From the NCBI GenBank assembly GCA_049647585.1, contig JBARXY010000016.1, positions 62,001 to 126,000 on the forward strand: DNA of 64,000 bases, written 5' to 3'. Of the stretch, positions 43,918 to 53,611 are shown piece after piece (position 1 is the first letter of the stretch; the number at the start of each line of letters is the position of its first letter). A program made the position numbers and the translations under genes. This stretch comes from JAGQSZ01 sp049647585 (GTDB lineage Bacteria > Actinomycetota > Acidimicrobiia > Acidimicrobiales > Microtrichaceae). The notes under the pieces were generated by a model that was not told where the DNA came from, did not search any database, and saw nothing but the letters and a program-made list of their open reading frames with translations.

Positions 43918-44643
43918 ATGCAGCTCCATCCACGAAAGACACTGGCGGCCCTTCTCGTACCGGTGGCGCTAATGACCTTGAGTTGCGGCTCCGCGGACGA
44001 TGCTTCGTCCACCACCGCGAAGGCGTCCGACTCGACCACCAGCACAACAAGCACCTCAACTGCACCATCCACAGATCCGGTCGAGTCACAGTCCACGGTC
44101 CAGCCTGAGCAGGCGGTATGGCCCTTTGTCGCGGACGGCACCCGCTTCAGTGACCCAACGAAGCTCGCCAGTAGCTTCGCCACGGAGTACCTGGGATTCG
44201 TCGACCCGATCGCCGGAGAGTTCCAGCAGGGGGATAGCCGCTCAGGTGAAGTTGCGATCACAACGAGAGCCGATGGGCCGGTCACGACAGTCCTCGTGCG
44301 TCAGCTCGACGGGGATGACTGGTGGGTAATCGGAGCGACCACACCGAACTTGGTCATCGAAGCTCCTGCAGCGCTCGCATCGGTGACCTCACCGGTGACC
44401 GTGTCGGGCCAGAGCACTGCTTTCGAGGGAACGATCAACCTGGAGGTCAGGGAGGATGGACGACTCGATCCGCTCGCCGAGGGCTTCACCAACGGTGGTG
44501 CCAACGGTCAGATGGGTCCGTTCTCGACCGCATTGAACCTGAACGAGGGTGGTTCCTCGGCCGGAGCGATCATCGTCAAGACGCTCTCGGCGAAGGACGG
44601 CAGCATCGATGAGGCATCGGTCGTGCGGGTGAAGTTCGCCTGA
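43918..44643 (+). CDS. Lipoprotein with a Gmad2 immunoglobulin-like domain
   Basis: A 241-residue exported protein. The signal peptide ends in a lipobox (LVPVALMTLSCGS). A Ser/Thr-rich linker (residues 27-62) leads to a beta domain (66-150), and the C-terminal ~95 residues match the Gmad2 domain, which is an Ig-like fold first seen in spore-germination proteins: SPVTVSGQSTAFEGTINLEV, then GQMGPFSTALNL. It is likely anchored on the outer face of the membrane; the ligand is unknown. The ATG is leaderless. Confidence 0.82.
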   Translation: MQLHPRKTLAALLVPVALMTLSCGSADDASSTTAKASDSTTSTTSTSTAPSTDPVESQSTVQPEQAVWPFVADGTRFSDPTKLASSFATEYLGFVDPIAGEFQQGDSRSGEVAITTRADGPVTTVLVRQLDGDDWWVIGATTPNLVIEAPAALASVTSPVTVSGQSTAFEGTINLEVREDGRLDPLAEGFTNGGANGQMGPFSTALNLNEGGSSAGAIIVKTLSAKDGSIDEASVVRVKFA

Positions 44644-44689
44644 CCGGGGCCAGTTTGACAGGGTGCGGGTTTTCAACGGCCGCTCGTGC

Positions 44690-45730
44690 CTAGCGGGGGA
44701 CGTCCCAATCGAACGTGGCGACGAACGGTGGGTGGTCGCTCAGGTCGACGCCATTGGCCTGGAATCGTTCCCGGGGAAAGTCGGCGCCGGTCGGACTCAG
44801 CGATACGGTCGAACTGTTGCGGTAGGCGATCTTGTCGATGCTCCCAGGCTCGTCACATGACAACTCGATGCAAACATCGCTGAGCCCGGTCGCGGAAAGG
44901 AACCGTTGCCAGATCACCGTGTCGGCTCCTCCGCCGCCGTCAGGGTGTACGTCGTCGGTGTGCAGGTTGGTATCGCCACCCAGAACGATCGCCCGATCAG
45001 TACCCCGTGCGTTGACGAACTCGGCGAGTTCTGCGTAGTCATGTTCCTGCAATGTCTGATCCACGGGAGTTCCACCAGCTTCGCCATGCAAGCTGTAGAC
45101 GTCGACCTCGAGTCCGTCTCCCAAGGTCATCGTCACCATTCGGAAACCCTTCATGGCGAGACAGTCGGCGGCCCCACCATCGGGGAGGATCCCGCCGAAA
45201 CAGTCCTTCCAGGCGTGATGCTTCTCACCAGTGAATGGATACTTCGCCATGATCCCAATTCCGTCACCGACCAGCAGCCCTCTGGCGCCGGCATCGACAC
45301 CGACTGCTTCGGGACCAGGGTGACGGTCGGTCCGCCATGGATGTTCGGCCGCGGAGCGAAGTCGGGTGTGGTAGTTCGCGAAGTCGAGTATCCCGGCTAT
45401 GGGTTGCCACCAGTCGAAGTCCTCCTGGGTCAGTACGACGTCATAGGCGTTCAACAACGGACTCACGAGCGGAAGGTTCCATTCGGGGTTGGACCCCGAG
45501 ATGCCTTGGGGCAGACCGGCAACGTTGTAGGTGAGAACCGAGAAGCTGCCGGGCGGTTCGGGTAGCGGAACGAGTGTCGTCGGTGGACTGCCGGGATCCG
45601 ACGGCGGCGGGGTGCAGGCCGACATAAGTGCCAGAGCACCGAACACGCTGAGGATCGCGACTGTAAGGGCTGGGCGCCGATGCGATCCACGACGACTCTT
45701 GGTAACTGTTTGTTCATTCCATTCCGCCAT
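44690..45730 (-). CDS. Secreted endonuclease/exonuclease/phosphatase-family protein (sphingomyelinase-like)
   Basis: A 346-residue exported protein. The signal region (LSVFGALALMSACTPP) looks like a lipoprotein signal followed by a Pro-rich linker. The EEP fold is visible in FSVLTYNVAGLP, VVLTQEDFDWW (metal Glu), VDVYSLHGEAGG, VLGGDTNLH (catalytic Asp/Asn) and the final DLSDHPPFVA (catalytic His). Outside the cell the usual substrates are phosphodiesters such as sphingomyelin or DNA; the Cys pairs fit an extracellular protein. The ATG at 45730 is eight bases after a TAGTCT, on a divergent promoter with the next gene. Confidence 0.85.
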   Translation of the reverse strand: MAEWNEQTVTKSRRGSHRRPALTVAILSVFGALALMSACTPPPSDPGSPPTTLVPLPEPPGSFSVLTYNVAGLPQGISGSNPEWNLPLVSPLLNAYDVVLTQEDFDWWQPIAGILDFANYHTRLRSAAEHPWRTDRHPGPEAVGVDAGARGLLVGDGIGIMAKYPFTGEKHHAWKDCFGGILPDGGAADCLAMKGFRMVTMTLGDGLEVDVYSLHGEAGGTPVDQTLQEHDYAELAEFVNARGTDRAIVLGGDTNLHTDDVHPDGGGGADTVIWQRFLSATGLSDVCIELSCDEPGSIDKIAYRNSSTVSLSPTGADFPRERFQANGVDLSDHPPFVATFDWDVPR

Positions 45731-45738
45731 GGTCCCGG

Positions 45739-45744
45739 AGACTA
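45739..45744 (-). promoter_or_regulatory. Possible -10 element of the secreted phosphodiesterase gene
   Basis: TAGTCT on the minus strand, eight bases before the ATG at 45730; slightly longer than in the other leaderless genes. An AGGAG just upstream of it is too far from the start to act as a Shine-Dalgarno. Confidence 0.35.
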
Positions 45745-45872
45745 CTCCTGTGATTCGGGCACGCACATGGGGCAATCTGCCGGGAACACATGGCCGACGT
45801 CCGCTCGCCTCTCGGGCCGGTCGCTTCGGTCCACCGCAATCGCTGCGACAGCCCGATCGGAAGAACCGTAGT

Positions 45873-45878
45873 TACTGT
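45873..45878 (+). promoter_or_regulatory. Leaderless -10 element of the membrane protein gene
   Basis: TACTGT, six bases before the ATG at 45885. No Shine-Dalgarno. Confidence 0.5.
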
Positions 45879-45884
45879 GTACCG

Positions 45885-47648
45885 ATGACTGAAGCTTCCC
45901 CACCGAGCGATCCAGAGGTGCAACCGCCAGACACCGCTCCTGGGTCGGCTGGGGGTATAGAAGCTCTGACGGTCGAAGCTGCGTCGGAGGAGAAGTTGAG
46001 ACTGCGCCGAATTGCTCCACTCCTGCTGGTGGCATTCGTTGTCGTTCTCGTCGGGCTGGGAGCCCTGATCGGCACCCTTGTGAACGAAGGGGATTCCGAG
46101 GACATAGCCGCTGACGGCGACCGTCCAGGTTCAATGGGGTCTCAACCAGACCAGAAGTACCCGTTCACGGCTAACGCACCGGCTGGATTCAAGCTGGTTA
46201 CAGCGGCCCCAGGCGGTTGGAGACAGACCTGGGGCGGCGACTCCACCGGCAACGACTCACCGTTCACGGTTGTCTCGGACGGCACACGAAGGGTCACACT
46301 CGTGGCAACCGGGTTCGAAGGGATGCAGGGACGCCTCGAGCAGGCCTTTGTGGGCTACTCCCCCGGCAATGAAGAACTGACCATCGACGGCCACCCCGCG
46401 CTCTATGGCCCACCCGAGGCTGAGCCAGGAGCTGCGCCGGTTCCGGGGCGCCTGATCGTCGAAATGGGTGACGACATGGCGATCGGCCTGAGTGGAGCTG
46501 GGATGACGAGAGATGAACTCGTCACACTTGCGGGCCACGCGACTCCGGCGGCCGACAATGTCGGAGCGCCAGTCGTCGACGGCCTTCCGGCGCCATGGAA
46601 GGTCATCGGTTCGGTTGATGCCGATGTCCTCGGAGCCATCGACGGCCAGTTCCAAGCCGGAACCGACTACGGACCCGGCCCCTCGTCCGGACTGGCTCTG
46701 GGGTGGACACACGAGAGTGGTCCCCTTTCGGTGGTGACGCTTCGAGGCGACGCAGCAGATCTCGACGCGTTCGGCGATTCTGTGCCGCTACGTGACGGGA
46801 TGGTGGCATTGCCCCACCCGGTCACAGTTGATGGACGTCCGGGAGTAGTTCTCGAGATCGTGGGAAGTACTGAAACCGAGACTGATTCACCCCGTTGGTA
46901 CCGAGCTTCCCTGTTGACCCACGACGTCTCGGGGGCCCTGGTCGTCGTGTCGGTCTCCATGCCCGATCAGTCGATCGTGACCGAGGCCGACCTGATCGCG
47001 GTAGCAGCGTCGGTCCGCATGATCGATCAGAAGACATGGGACGAAACCGCGTCCCGCCTGAAGGTTGAGGCCGCCGGTGGGCCGGGGTTGCATCCCGACC
47101 CCGGTCGGACTGAGATTGCCCGGGGCGTGGCCGGTGACCTCGAATGGCTGCTTCAAACTTCAGATGATCCTCAGGCGATCGCTGAGGCCGGGTCGGTTGA
47201 CTTCTGTCTGAAATTGTCCGACTACACACGGAGCTGCGCGCTTCCCTCGATGCTGAGCACGGTCTCCGACGACGTGATGGCGGGCAACGGGCTCCCGGAC
47301 AACGGCGATCAGATCAACTGGGATGAGGCGATCGGGGTCAGCACGTATTTCGCGACCCGGGAGCAGGTTGCGAAGGGCTTCCAGCCGTTCATAATCACTG
47401 CAATGTCAGTCCCGAAGGGAGCAGACATGAATGGGTTTTCCCTGAAGGCCACCACCGAAAGCGACAATGTCTCGTCGAAGGTGCTCCCGGTGCCGGGCAC
47501 AAGTTCCTTTGTGGCGGTGAGCTTCGTGGGTGATGTGGACACCGCCATCTGCACCACCGACCCGCCGCCACCGCCCGGGTTGTTCAAACCCGTCAGACTC
47601 GAGGTTCTCGGACCTCAGGGTGAGGTTCTGACCTGCCTGGGCATCTGA
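45885..47648 (+). CDS. Single-pass membrane protein with large extracellular part, unknown
   Basis: A 587-residue protein. A Pro/Glu-rich cytosolic tail (1-40) is followed by one transmembrane helix (about 44-66, APLLLVAFVVVLVGLGALIG) and about 520 extracellular residues with alternating beta-rich stretches (VTLVATGFEGMQ, LSVVTLRGDAADL, ALVVVSVSMPD). I recognise no domain; repeats of a 170-residue beta unit are possible. The frame is open upstream to 45531, but the leaderless -10 fixes the start at 45885. A Pro-rich DPPPPPG turn lies near the end. Confidence 0.7.
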   Translation: MTEASPPSDPEVQPPDTAPGSAGGIEALTVEAASEEKLRLRRIAPLLLVAFVVVLVGLGALIGTLVNEGDSEDIAADGDRPGSMGSQPDQKYPFTANAPAGFKLVTAAPGGWRQTWGGDSTGNDSPFTVVSDGTRRVTLVATGFEGMQGRLEQAFVGYSPGNEELTIDGHPALYGPPEAEPGAAPVPGRLIVEMGDDMAIGLSGAGMTRDELVTLAGHATPAADNVGAPVVDGLPAPWKVIGSVDADVLGAIDGQFQAGTDYGPGPSSGLALGWTHESGPLSVVTLRGDAADLDAFGDSVPLRDGMVALPHPVTVDGRPGVVLEIVGSTETETDSPRWYRASLLTHDVSGALVVVSVSMPDQSIVTEADLIAVAASVRMIDQKTWDETASRLKVEAAGGPGLHPDPGRTEIARGVAGDLEWLLQTSDDPQAIAEAGSVDFCLKLSDYTRSCALPSMLSTVSDDVMAGNGLPDNGDQINWDEAIGVSTYFATREQVAKGFQPFIITAMSVPKGADMNGFSLKATTESDNVSSKVLPVPGTSSFVAVSFVGDVDTAICTTDPPPPPGLFKPVRLEVLGPQGEVLTCLGI

Positions 47649-47713
47649 CCATGGGTGTGACTCGGGACTTGTGACCCGCTTGAGGTCGGAACAGCCAGGA
47701 TCGAGCTCTCCCC

Positions 47714-47719
47714 TACCAT
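47714..47719 (+). promoter_or_regulatory. Leaderless -10 element of the SKI2-like helicase gene
   Basis: TACCAT, six bases before the GTG at 47726. No Shine-Dalgarno; the -35 is poor. Confidence 0.45.
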
Positions 47720-47725
47720 GGCTCT

Positions 47726-50410
47726 GTGAAGCCTCTCGATATTCAGCCGGGTATGGCCGGCGATGACGTCCTTGACCGCTTCACCGAATGGGTGACGGCC
47801 CAAGGGCTCACGATGTATCCCGCGCAAGAAGATGCGGCGCTGGCGCTCTTTGCCGACGACCACGTTGTGATCACGACTCCGACCGGTTCGGGAAAGTCGC
47901 TGGTCGCGACCGCTGGTCACGCCGAGGCGTTCGCAGCAGGTGGTTTCTCGGTCTACACCGCGCCGATCAAGGCGCTCGTATCGGAGAAGTTCTTCGACTT
48001 CCGCGAGATTTTCGGCGCCGAGAACGTCGGCATGGTGACGGGCGACTCCCAGATCAACCCGACGGCACCAATCGTGTGCTGCACAGCAGAGATCCTGGCC
48101 CATGGAGTACTCGAGTCGGGGCGCGATCTTCCCTTGCGTCACGTCACGATGGACGAGTTCCACTATTTCTCAGAGCGGGGCCGCGGCTGGGCCTGGGAGC
48201 TTCCGCTCCTGGAGCTTTCCGACACCCGGTTTCTGTTGATGTCGGCAACCATCGGCGACACGGCTTGGTTGCACGAGCATCTGGATCGCGAGACGTCGCG
48301 CAGCACGACGCTGGTCGCTGGCGGTGAGCGTCCGGTACCGCTGTCGTTCCGCTACGCGGTCACTCCCCTGCACGAGACGATCAACGAACTCGTGGCGGCG
48401 GACCTGGCACCTGTATACGTCGTCTACTTCACGCAAAAGGCGGCCAGTCAGGCGGCCCAGTCGTTCATGAGCCTCAACGTGTTGACCAAGGAGGAGAAGC
48501 AGCGCGCCGCGGACATGATGTCGGGTTTCCGCTTCGACACTCCGTTCGGCAAGGACCTTCGCCGCCATCTGGCTGCCGGGATAGGAGTGCACCACGCCGG
48601 TCTGCTGCCCCGCTACCGCTTGCTGGTCGAGCGGATGGCTCGCGAAGGATTGTTGAAACTCATCTGTGGCACCGACACCCTCGGAGTTGGAGTGAACATT
48701 CCGATCCGAACTGTGTTGCTCACCCAACTCTGCAAGTTCGACGGCGCAGGTACACGACTGTTGAGGGTTCGTGAATTCCAACAGATCGCCGGACGAGCCG
48801 GTCGAAGGGGTTACGACACCTCGGGAACCGTCGTCGTTCAGGCGCCGGCATATTGGATCGAGAATCGCCGCGACGAGGCGAAGGCGGCCAACGCCGGGAA
48901 GCGCCTGAAGCATCGCAAGAAGGCACCCGAGCACGGTTTCAAGGATTGGAACGAGGACACGTTCAACCGTCTTGTCAACGGCATTCCAGAGACGTTGACC
49001 AGCCGGTTCGAGATTGGTGGCGGCGCCGTTCTGCGGGTGCTGGAGCGTCCCGGCGACGGAGTGGACCAACTGCGAAATATCGTGCGGAGCAGCTTCATCA
49101 AGGAGTCTGTTCGCGACCAGATGGTCGACCAGATCGACGAGATGTTGTCCTCCCTGATCGAGGCTGAGTTGATCGAGGCGCTCGATGTGCCCGATGAGGA
49201 CGGTAGACCGCATCGCCCGAACCCGCTGCTCCAGGAGCGGTTCTCCCTTGATCGACCCCTGTCGCCGTTCGTCGTCGACATGCTGGGAATCATCGCTGAC
49301 GATCCCGATACCGCGGACGCGCCCGCGGGCGCGGAGCCGGTCGCTGACCGTATTTCCTCCGATGTGCCATCCGACGCGCCATCCGACGCGTCCGCGCCGA
49401 CGCCGGCGTCACCCTATGGGGTCGCGCTCGACATGCTGAGCGTCATTGAGGCAAGCCTGGAGGATCCGTCCCCGATCCTGATAGCCCAGCGTCGGGCACT
49501 GCGGGATCTGGAGTGGGCGAAGCTCAGCGCTCAAGGCGTCGAGTTCACCGAACGCCAGGAGAAGGTCGCCGACATCGACTGGCCCAAACCACTGGGTGAG
49601 GTGTTGGCGGCGGCGTGGCGTATTCACGTCGAGGCGAATCCCTGGCTGGCTGGTGAATGGGTGCGCCCGAAGTCGATCGTCCGCGAGATGTTCGAACAGG
49701 GTGAGACATTCACCGGTTACGTCCAACGGTACGGACTGCAGCGATCAGAAGGGCTGATTCTGCGTTATCTGACCGACTGCTACAGAGCGTTACAACGCAA
49801 CGTGCCCGACCATCTGCGCAGTTCCGAACTATCCGAAATCGGAGACTGGCTCGCAGGAGTGATCCGCAGTGTTGACTCATCACTGATGGAGGAGTGGGAG
49901 CGCCTAGAACGCATCCGACTTGGCGAAGAGGTGGAGGCGCTCAACCCAGACGACTGGACCACCGGCCAAGACGTTGACATCACCCGGAACCGTCGTGAAT
50001 TTCGGGCGCTGGTGCGCACCGAGATGTTCCGTTGGGTACAAGCCGCAGCACGGCGTGCCCTTGGGGCGACGGTCGCCGACCTCGATCAGGTCAACGGTCT
50101 TGATCCCCTTGAGGGTGAGGCGGTGCCAATCTCTCGCGACGCCAAGGCAATCGATGCTCTCCTCGAGGACTATTGGGCTGAGCACAACTGGATAGACATC
50201 GGGCCCGGCGCCAGAGGCCCACAGTGGTTCGTCTTCGAGGAGCCACCGGCTACTGGCCAGCCTGTTCTGGGCCGCTACGAAGTTACCCAGATTCTGGTGG
50301 ACCCGGAGGAGAGCGGTGAGTGGCGAATGCATGGAATCGTTGACTTCGATCGCAGTCGGGCGGAAAACGCGTTGGTCGTCGCGTTCGCAGGTGTCGAACG
50401 GCTCATCTGA
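47726..50410 (+). CDS. DEAD/DEAH-box helicase, SKI2/Mtr4-like (DUF3516 type)
   Basis: An 894-residue helicase. It shows Walker A TTPTGSGKSLVA (motif I), APIKALVSEK (Ia), MDEFHYF (motif II), LLMSATIGD (III), GIGVHHAGLLPRYR (IV-V region) and QQIAGRAGRRGYD (VI), the classic SKI2 set. The C-terminal ~400 residues correspond to DUF3516, found in actinobacterial helicases of this type. It probably unwinds RNA or structured DNA with an exonuclease partner. An acidic/Ser-Pro linker at residues 535-570 carries a 12-bp in-frame duplication. GTG start, leaderless. Confidence 0.9.
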   Translation: MKPLDIQPGMAGDDVLDRFTEWVTAQGLTMYPAQEDAALALFADDHVVITTPTGSGKSLVATAGHAEAFAAGGFSVYTAPIKALVSEKFFDFREIFGAENVGMVTGDSQINPTAPIVCCTAEILAHGVLESGRDLPLRHVTMDEFHYFSERGRGWAWELPLLELSDTRFLLMSATIGDTAWLHEHLDRETSRSTTLVAGGERPVPLSFRYAVTPLHETINELVAADLAPVYVVYFTQKAASQAAQSFMSLNVLTKEEKQRAADMMSGFRFDTPFGKDLRRHLAAGIGVHHAGLLPRYRLLVERMAREGLLKLICGTDTLGVGVNIPIRTVLLTQLCKFDGAGTRLLRVREFQQIAGRAGRRGYDTSGTVVVQAPAYWIENRRDEAKAANAGKRLKHRKKAPEHGFKDWNEDTFNRLVNGIPETLTSRFEIGGGAVLRVLERPGDGVDQLRNIVRSSFIKESVRDQMVDQIDEMLSSLIEAELIEALDVPDEDGRPHRPNPLLQERFSLDRPLSPFVVDMLGIIADDPDTADAPAGAEPVADRISSDVPSDAPSDASAPTPASPYGVALDMLSVIEASLEDPSPILIAQRRALRDLEWAKLSAQGVEFTERQEKVADIDWPKPLGEVLAAAWRIHVEANPWLAGEWVRPKSIVREMFEQGETFTGYVQRYGLQRSEGLILRYLTDCYRALQRNVPDHLRSSELSEIGDWLAGVIRSVDSSLMEEWERLERIRLGEEVEALNPDDWTTGQDVDITRNRREFRALVRTEMFRWVQAAARRALGATVADLDQVNGLDPLEGEAVPISRDAKAIDALLEDYWAEHNWIDIGPGARGPQWFVFEEPPATGQPVLGRYEVTQILVDPEESGEWRMHGIVDFDRSRAENALVVAFAGVERLI

Positions 50411-50449
50411 CTCGGCTGACCCACCGACATCTGTCCAGTTGGTGCGTTG

Positions 50450-51226
50450 CTACTCCCCCGCGACCATCTCGAACTCATCGAAACGGGACAAGACGTTTCC
50501 GTTGAGGTCTGCGAGCACGAAGTGCGAGTTGTATGTGCCCGGGCCCAATTCTGGGACACCTGGGCATGTGGACACCCACTCTTGAACAGTTGGTGAGATA
50601 TCAATCCCCGGCCGCAACGCTTCGCAATCCCATTTTCTGAGGGCGCCTACGTACGTGTAGCCCATATAGCCACCTTCAGCGGGTGACACCAGATGTTCGT
50701 CTCTTGTTCGGATGGTGAGGGTGAATGGCTCACCTGCGATCGGACTGGTGGGGGTGTAGGTGATCGACTCGATCTCTGGCGGGCTCTGGTCATTTGATCC
50801 GCCAGTGACCTCGAACGTTGTGGTCGCCCCTCCGCCTCCGACGCCCTCATAGGTGGGTACCTCACCGTCGTAGGCGTAGACCAGCACTGTCCATGTGCCG
50901 TTGAGGGCGAAGTCCGCCATCGTGCATGTGGCCTCAAACTGGACGACCGGCTGTGGTTGGAGCGGCGGAATCGTGCAACTGACGACTCTCGTGTCTGGAC
51001 CGTTGGGCTGCTCGAACCGGACATTTGCATGTGTGACGACGTTGTCGTCGGTAACCGTCGCTGAGACCTTGAATGTCGAACCCGCGCTCACGGGCTCGGG
51101 CGAAACTGTGAGGTCGTGCACCACCGGCGCCTTCCAGCCCGGCGGGGGCGGAGGCTGACATGCCCCAGCTGTGCTCAGTAGCGTCACCGCAGCGAGCAGT
51201 ACAGGAATCCAGCGTTTTCCAACCAT
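50450..51226 (-). CDS. Secreted lipoprotein with immunoglobulin-like repeats
   Basis: A 258-residue exported protein. The signal ends in a lipobox (VTLLSTAGACQPPPPPG). Two beta-sandwich-like units follow: VHDLTVSPEPVSAGSTFKVSATVTDD and SITYTPTSPIAGEPFTLTIRTRDE start them. No enzyme motif is visible. The ATG at 51226 sits after GGGGGAAAT; the frame is open upstream to 51511 but without a signal. It is probably surface exposed; role unknown. Confidence 0.75.
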   Translation of the reverse strand: MVGKRWIPVLLAAVTLLSTAGACQPPPPPGWKAPVVHDLTVSPEPVSAGSTFKVSATVTDDNVVTHANVRFEQPNGPDTRVVSCTIPPLQPQPVVQFEATCTMADFALNGTWTVLVYAYDGEVPTYEGVGGGGATTTFEVTGGSNDQSPPEIESITYTPTSPIAGEPFTLTIRTRDEHLVSPAEGGYMGYTYVGALRKWDCEALRPGIDISPTVQEWVSTCPGVPELGPGTYNSHFVLADLNGNVLSRFDEFEMVAGE

Positions 51227-51297
51227 ATTTCCCCCACTTGAAGCCCAACGGGGATGACCGTAGCAAGCTGAGGGAAGCAGTTCTGTGTTCCGGGTCC

Positions 51298-52200
51298 CTA
51301 CTTCGAGGAGCCAGCCAGAAGCCCTTGCACGAAAAACCGTTGGAACGCGAAGAACACGGCCAAAGGAACCAGCATCGACAAGAAGGCCCCAGGTGCAATG
51401 ACGTCGATATTCGATCCGAATTGCCGGGTCTGTTCGCGGATGGCGACGGTCAGTGGCGCTGAATCGGTGTTCGCGAATATCAGGGCGACCAGTAGGTCGT
51501 TCCAGACCCAAAGGAACTGGAAGATGGCCAACGAGGCGATAGCCGGTAGTCCAAGTGGCAGCACCACCTTGATGAACAGGCGCATCTCACCCGCTCCGTC
51601 CATACGCGCGGCTTCCAACAACTCGGTGGGTATCCCGTTGAAGAAGTTGCGGAGCAGGAAAATGCCAAGAGGCAGACCGAACGCCACATGGAAGAGCACC
51701 ACTCCGCTGACCTGGCCAAAGATGTGGAGCTTGCCGTAGAGCTGGGCTATCGGAATCAGCGCCACCTGGATCGGGACGACCAGGAGTCCGACGACCACGA
51801 GGAATACGCCGTCGCGGCCCGGGAACCGGATGAACGCGAATGCGTAGGCGGCCATGGCTGAGATGACCACTACCAGGATGGTCGCAGGAACCGAGATGAA
51901 CACCGTGTTCCAGAACGAACTGATGATGCGGTTGTTCTGGAGCAGAGCCCGGTAGTTGTCGAAGGTTAGTTGGCCTGGATTTGCCAACACCGTCCACCAG
52001 CCACTGCCTGAGATCTCTGTGCGTGACCGTAGGGACGAAATGAACAAGCCGACGGTGGGCGTGATCCATATCAGGGACACCACGATAAGGAACGCGTAGA
52101 TGGGGCCACTCGAGAGCTTGCTCGCGAGTCGGGTGGTCAGTCGTTCCTTGATCACGTCGGGCGGCAACGTTTCCGGCTTGGAAAGTGATGGTTCAACCAT
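51298..52200 (-). CDS. Carbohydrate ABC transporter permease (MalG-like)
   Basis: A 300-residue permease with six transmembrane segments. It carries the binding-protein-dependent transport motif (EAA loop): LLEAARMDGAGEMRLFIKVVLPLGLPAI. It is the last gene of a four-gene operon, directly after the MalF-like gene (TAG followed by ATG with no gap). Together with the MalF partner it forms the sugar channel. The sugar cannot be named from sequence; the binding protein suggests an oligosaccharide. Confidence 0.92.
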   Translation of the reverse strand: MVEPSLSKPETLPPDVIKERLTTRLASKLSSGPIYAFLIVVSLIWITPTVGLFISSLRSRTEISGSGWWTVLANPGQLTFDNYRALLQNNRIISSFWNTVFISVPATILVVVISAMAAYAFAFIRFPGRDGVFLVVVGLLVVPIQVALIPIAQLYGKLHIFGQVSGVVLFHVAFGLPLGIFLLRNFFNGIPTELLEAARMDGAGEMRLFIKVVLPLGLPAIASLAIFQFLWVWNDLLVALIFANTDSAPLTVAIREQTRQFGSNIDVIAPGAFLSMLVPLAVFFAFQRFFVQGLLAGSSK

Positions 52201-53601
52201 CTAGGTCTCCTCGGATCGGAAACGCTTGATGTTGAACAACATTGCCGGAAGTACCAGCACGAACAGCAGGACTCCCAGTGCACTGCCCAATCCCTGGTCG
52301 CTACCGCCGCCGAAGGACACACGCCAAAGCTCTAGTGCGATCACGTTCGCCGAGGCCTGAGACGAACTGGGCGGAATGACCAATACCAGGTCAAAGATCT
52401 TCAGCACGTTGATGACGAGTGTTACGACCACCACCAACAGCACGGGTCGTAATAGCGGGACAGTCACTCGACGGAATACCTGCCATTCGCTGGCCCCGTC
52501 CACGCGAGCTGCCTCCATGGTCTCGCGTGGGATTGCAGAGAGACCCGCTGCGATCAGCATCATTGCGAAGCCCGTCCAGATCCACAGGAACGAACCGATC
52601 ACGGCAGGGGTAACGAGCGAGGGTCCAAGCCACTTCTCTCCCGGCCAGGGCGCGCGGAAATTGCTGGAGGCCAGTCGGGGCGAGAGCGACATAGATGCAC
52701 TGACGTCATCGATTCGGAAGCGACCCCTTGTGTCTGTGGTTGCACTTGCAAGGACCTTGCCCGCAGAGTCGACAAGCTGAACAGTCATGTTGGGCAAACC
52801 GAGTTCGCCGCGATCTATCTGCCCGCGTGTTCCCCCACCGCCGCGCGCAAAATCGAGCCAGACCACCCCGGTGATCGTTCCGTCGGAGGCCTTGAGCGCC
52901 GGTTCTGCCTGCTTGGCATCGTCGGGAACCTCGGCGGGTGGAACGCCGACCATTCCAACCAACATGGTGGATCCGGGCTGCACAGTGTCGGTTGACGTGA
53001 ATCCGCCGCTCTTCTTTGTGAACGCCTCGTCGACCGGCCGTGCCCTTGGATACGGCCCTGGTTCCTGGAAGACACCGACAACTGCTCTGCCAGCCGCGTT
53101 GAGAACGCCACGGTCAGGCGACTGGTCATACACGAGCCTGAAGATGACTCCGGCAGCCAGGAACGAGATTGCCATTGGCATGAAGATCAACAACTTGAAC
53201 GCAGTACCGAGCTTGATGCGTTCTGTGAGCACCGCGAATACCAGCCCGATCGAGGTGGCCAGGACGGGGGCCACGACAACCCAGATGACGTTGTTCTTGA
53301 TGGCAGTGCGTGTCGATGCACTCGCGAACATCTTCTGGTAGTTGTCGATGCCGACGAACGACCCACCGCGTGCCGAGAAGAAGCTTCGTCCCAAGGTGAA
53401 GAACACGGGATACACGACGATTGCGCCGAGAAGTACTAGTGCCGGGACCAGGAACAGGAGGCCCAGATACATCTCGCGTCCCCTCATGCGGCGGCCGCTG
53501 CCACTGGTCAGGACCAGACCCAGCTGGTCTGGCCCCGAGTCCGGCTGGCCCGACTCCGGCTGACCGCTGCCTGGCGGCCCCGTCTCCGGTACGTCGCTCA
53601 C
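52201..53601 (-). CDS. Carbohydrate ABC transporter permease (MalF-like) with inserted Ig-like loop domain
   Basis: A protein of 466 residues from the GTG at 53601, which has GAAGGAG upstream. TM1 lies at about 46-68, and the EAA loop (EAARVDGASEWQVFRRVTVPLL) near residue 363. Between two membrane helices, residues 160-326 form an outside loop; its part 243-318 (GVVWLDFARGGGG, GLPNMTVQLVDSAGKVLASATTD) resembles a B-type Ig/SdrD-like carboxypeptidase-regulatory fold. E. coli MalF also has a large periplasmic loop, but of another fold. The N-terminal 35 residues are a repeated Gly/Pro/Ser tail. A permease with such a loop occurs in other actinobacteria, by my recollection. Confidence 0.88.
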   Translation of the reverse strand: MSDVPETGPPGSGQPESGQPDSGPDQLGLVLTSGSGRRMRGREMYLGLLFLVPALVLLGAIVVYPVFFTLGRSFFSARGGSFVGIDNYQKMFASASTRTAIKNNVIWVVVAPVLATSIGLVFAVLTERIKLGTAFKLLIFMPMAISFLAAGVIFRLVYDQSPDRGVLNAAGRAVVGVFQEPGPYPRARPVDEAFTKKSGGFTSTDTVQPGSTMLVGMVGVPPAEVPDDAKQAEPALKASDGTITGVVWLDFARGGGGTRGQIDRGELGLPNMTVQLVDSAGKVLASATTDTRGRFRIDDVSASMSLSPRLASSNFRAPWPGEKWLGPSLVTPAVIGSFLWIWTGFAMMLIAAGLSAIPRETMEAARVDGASEWQVFRRVTVPLLRPVLLVVVVTLVINVLKIFDLVLVIPPSSSQASANVIALELWRVSFGGGSDQGLGSALGVLLFVLVLPAMLFNIKRFRSEET

Positions 53602-53611
53602 GTCATCTCCT

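Noticed and set aside
47726..50410. SKI2-like helicase as the rifamycin-resistance factor HelR
   Set aside because: HelR is a UvrD/HelD-like protein; this one has the SKI2 and DUF3516 layout.
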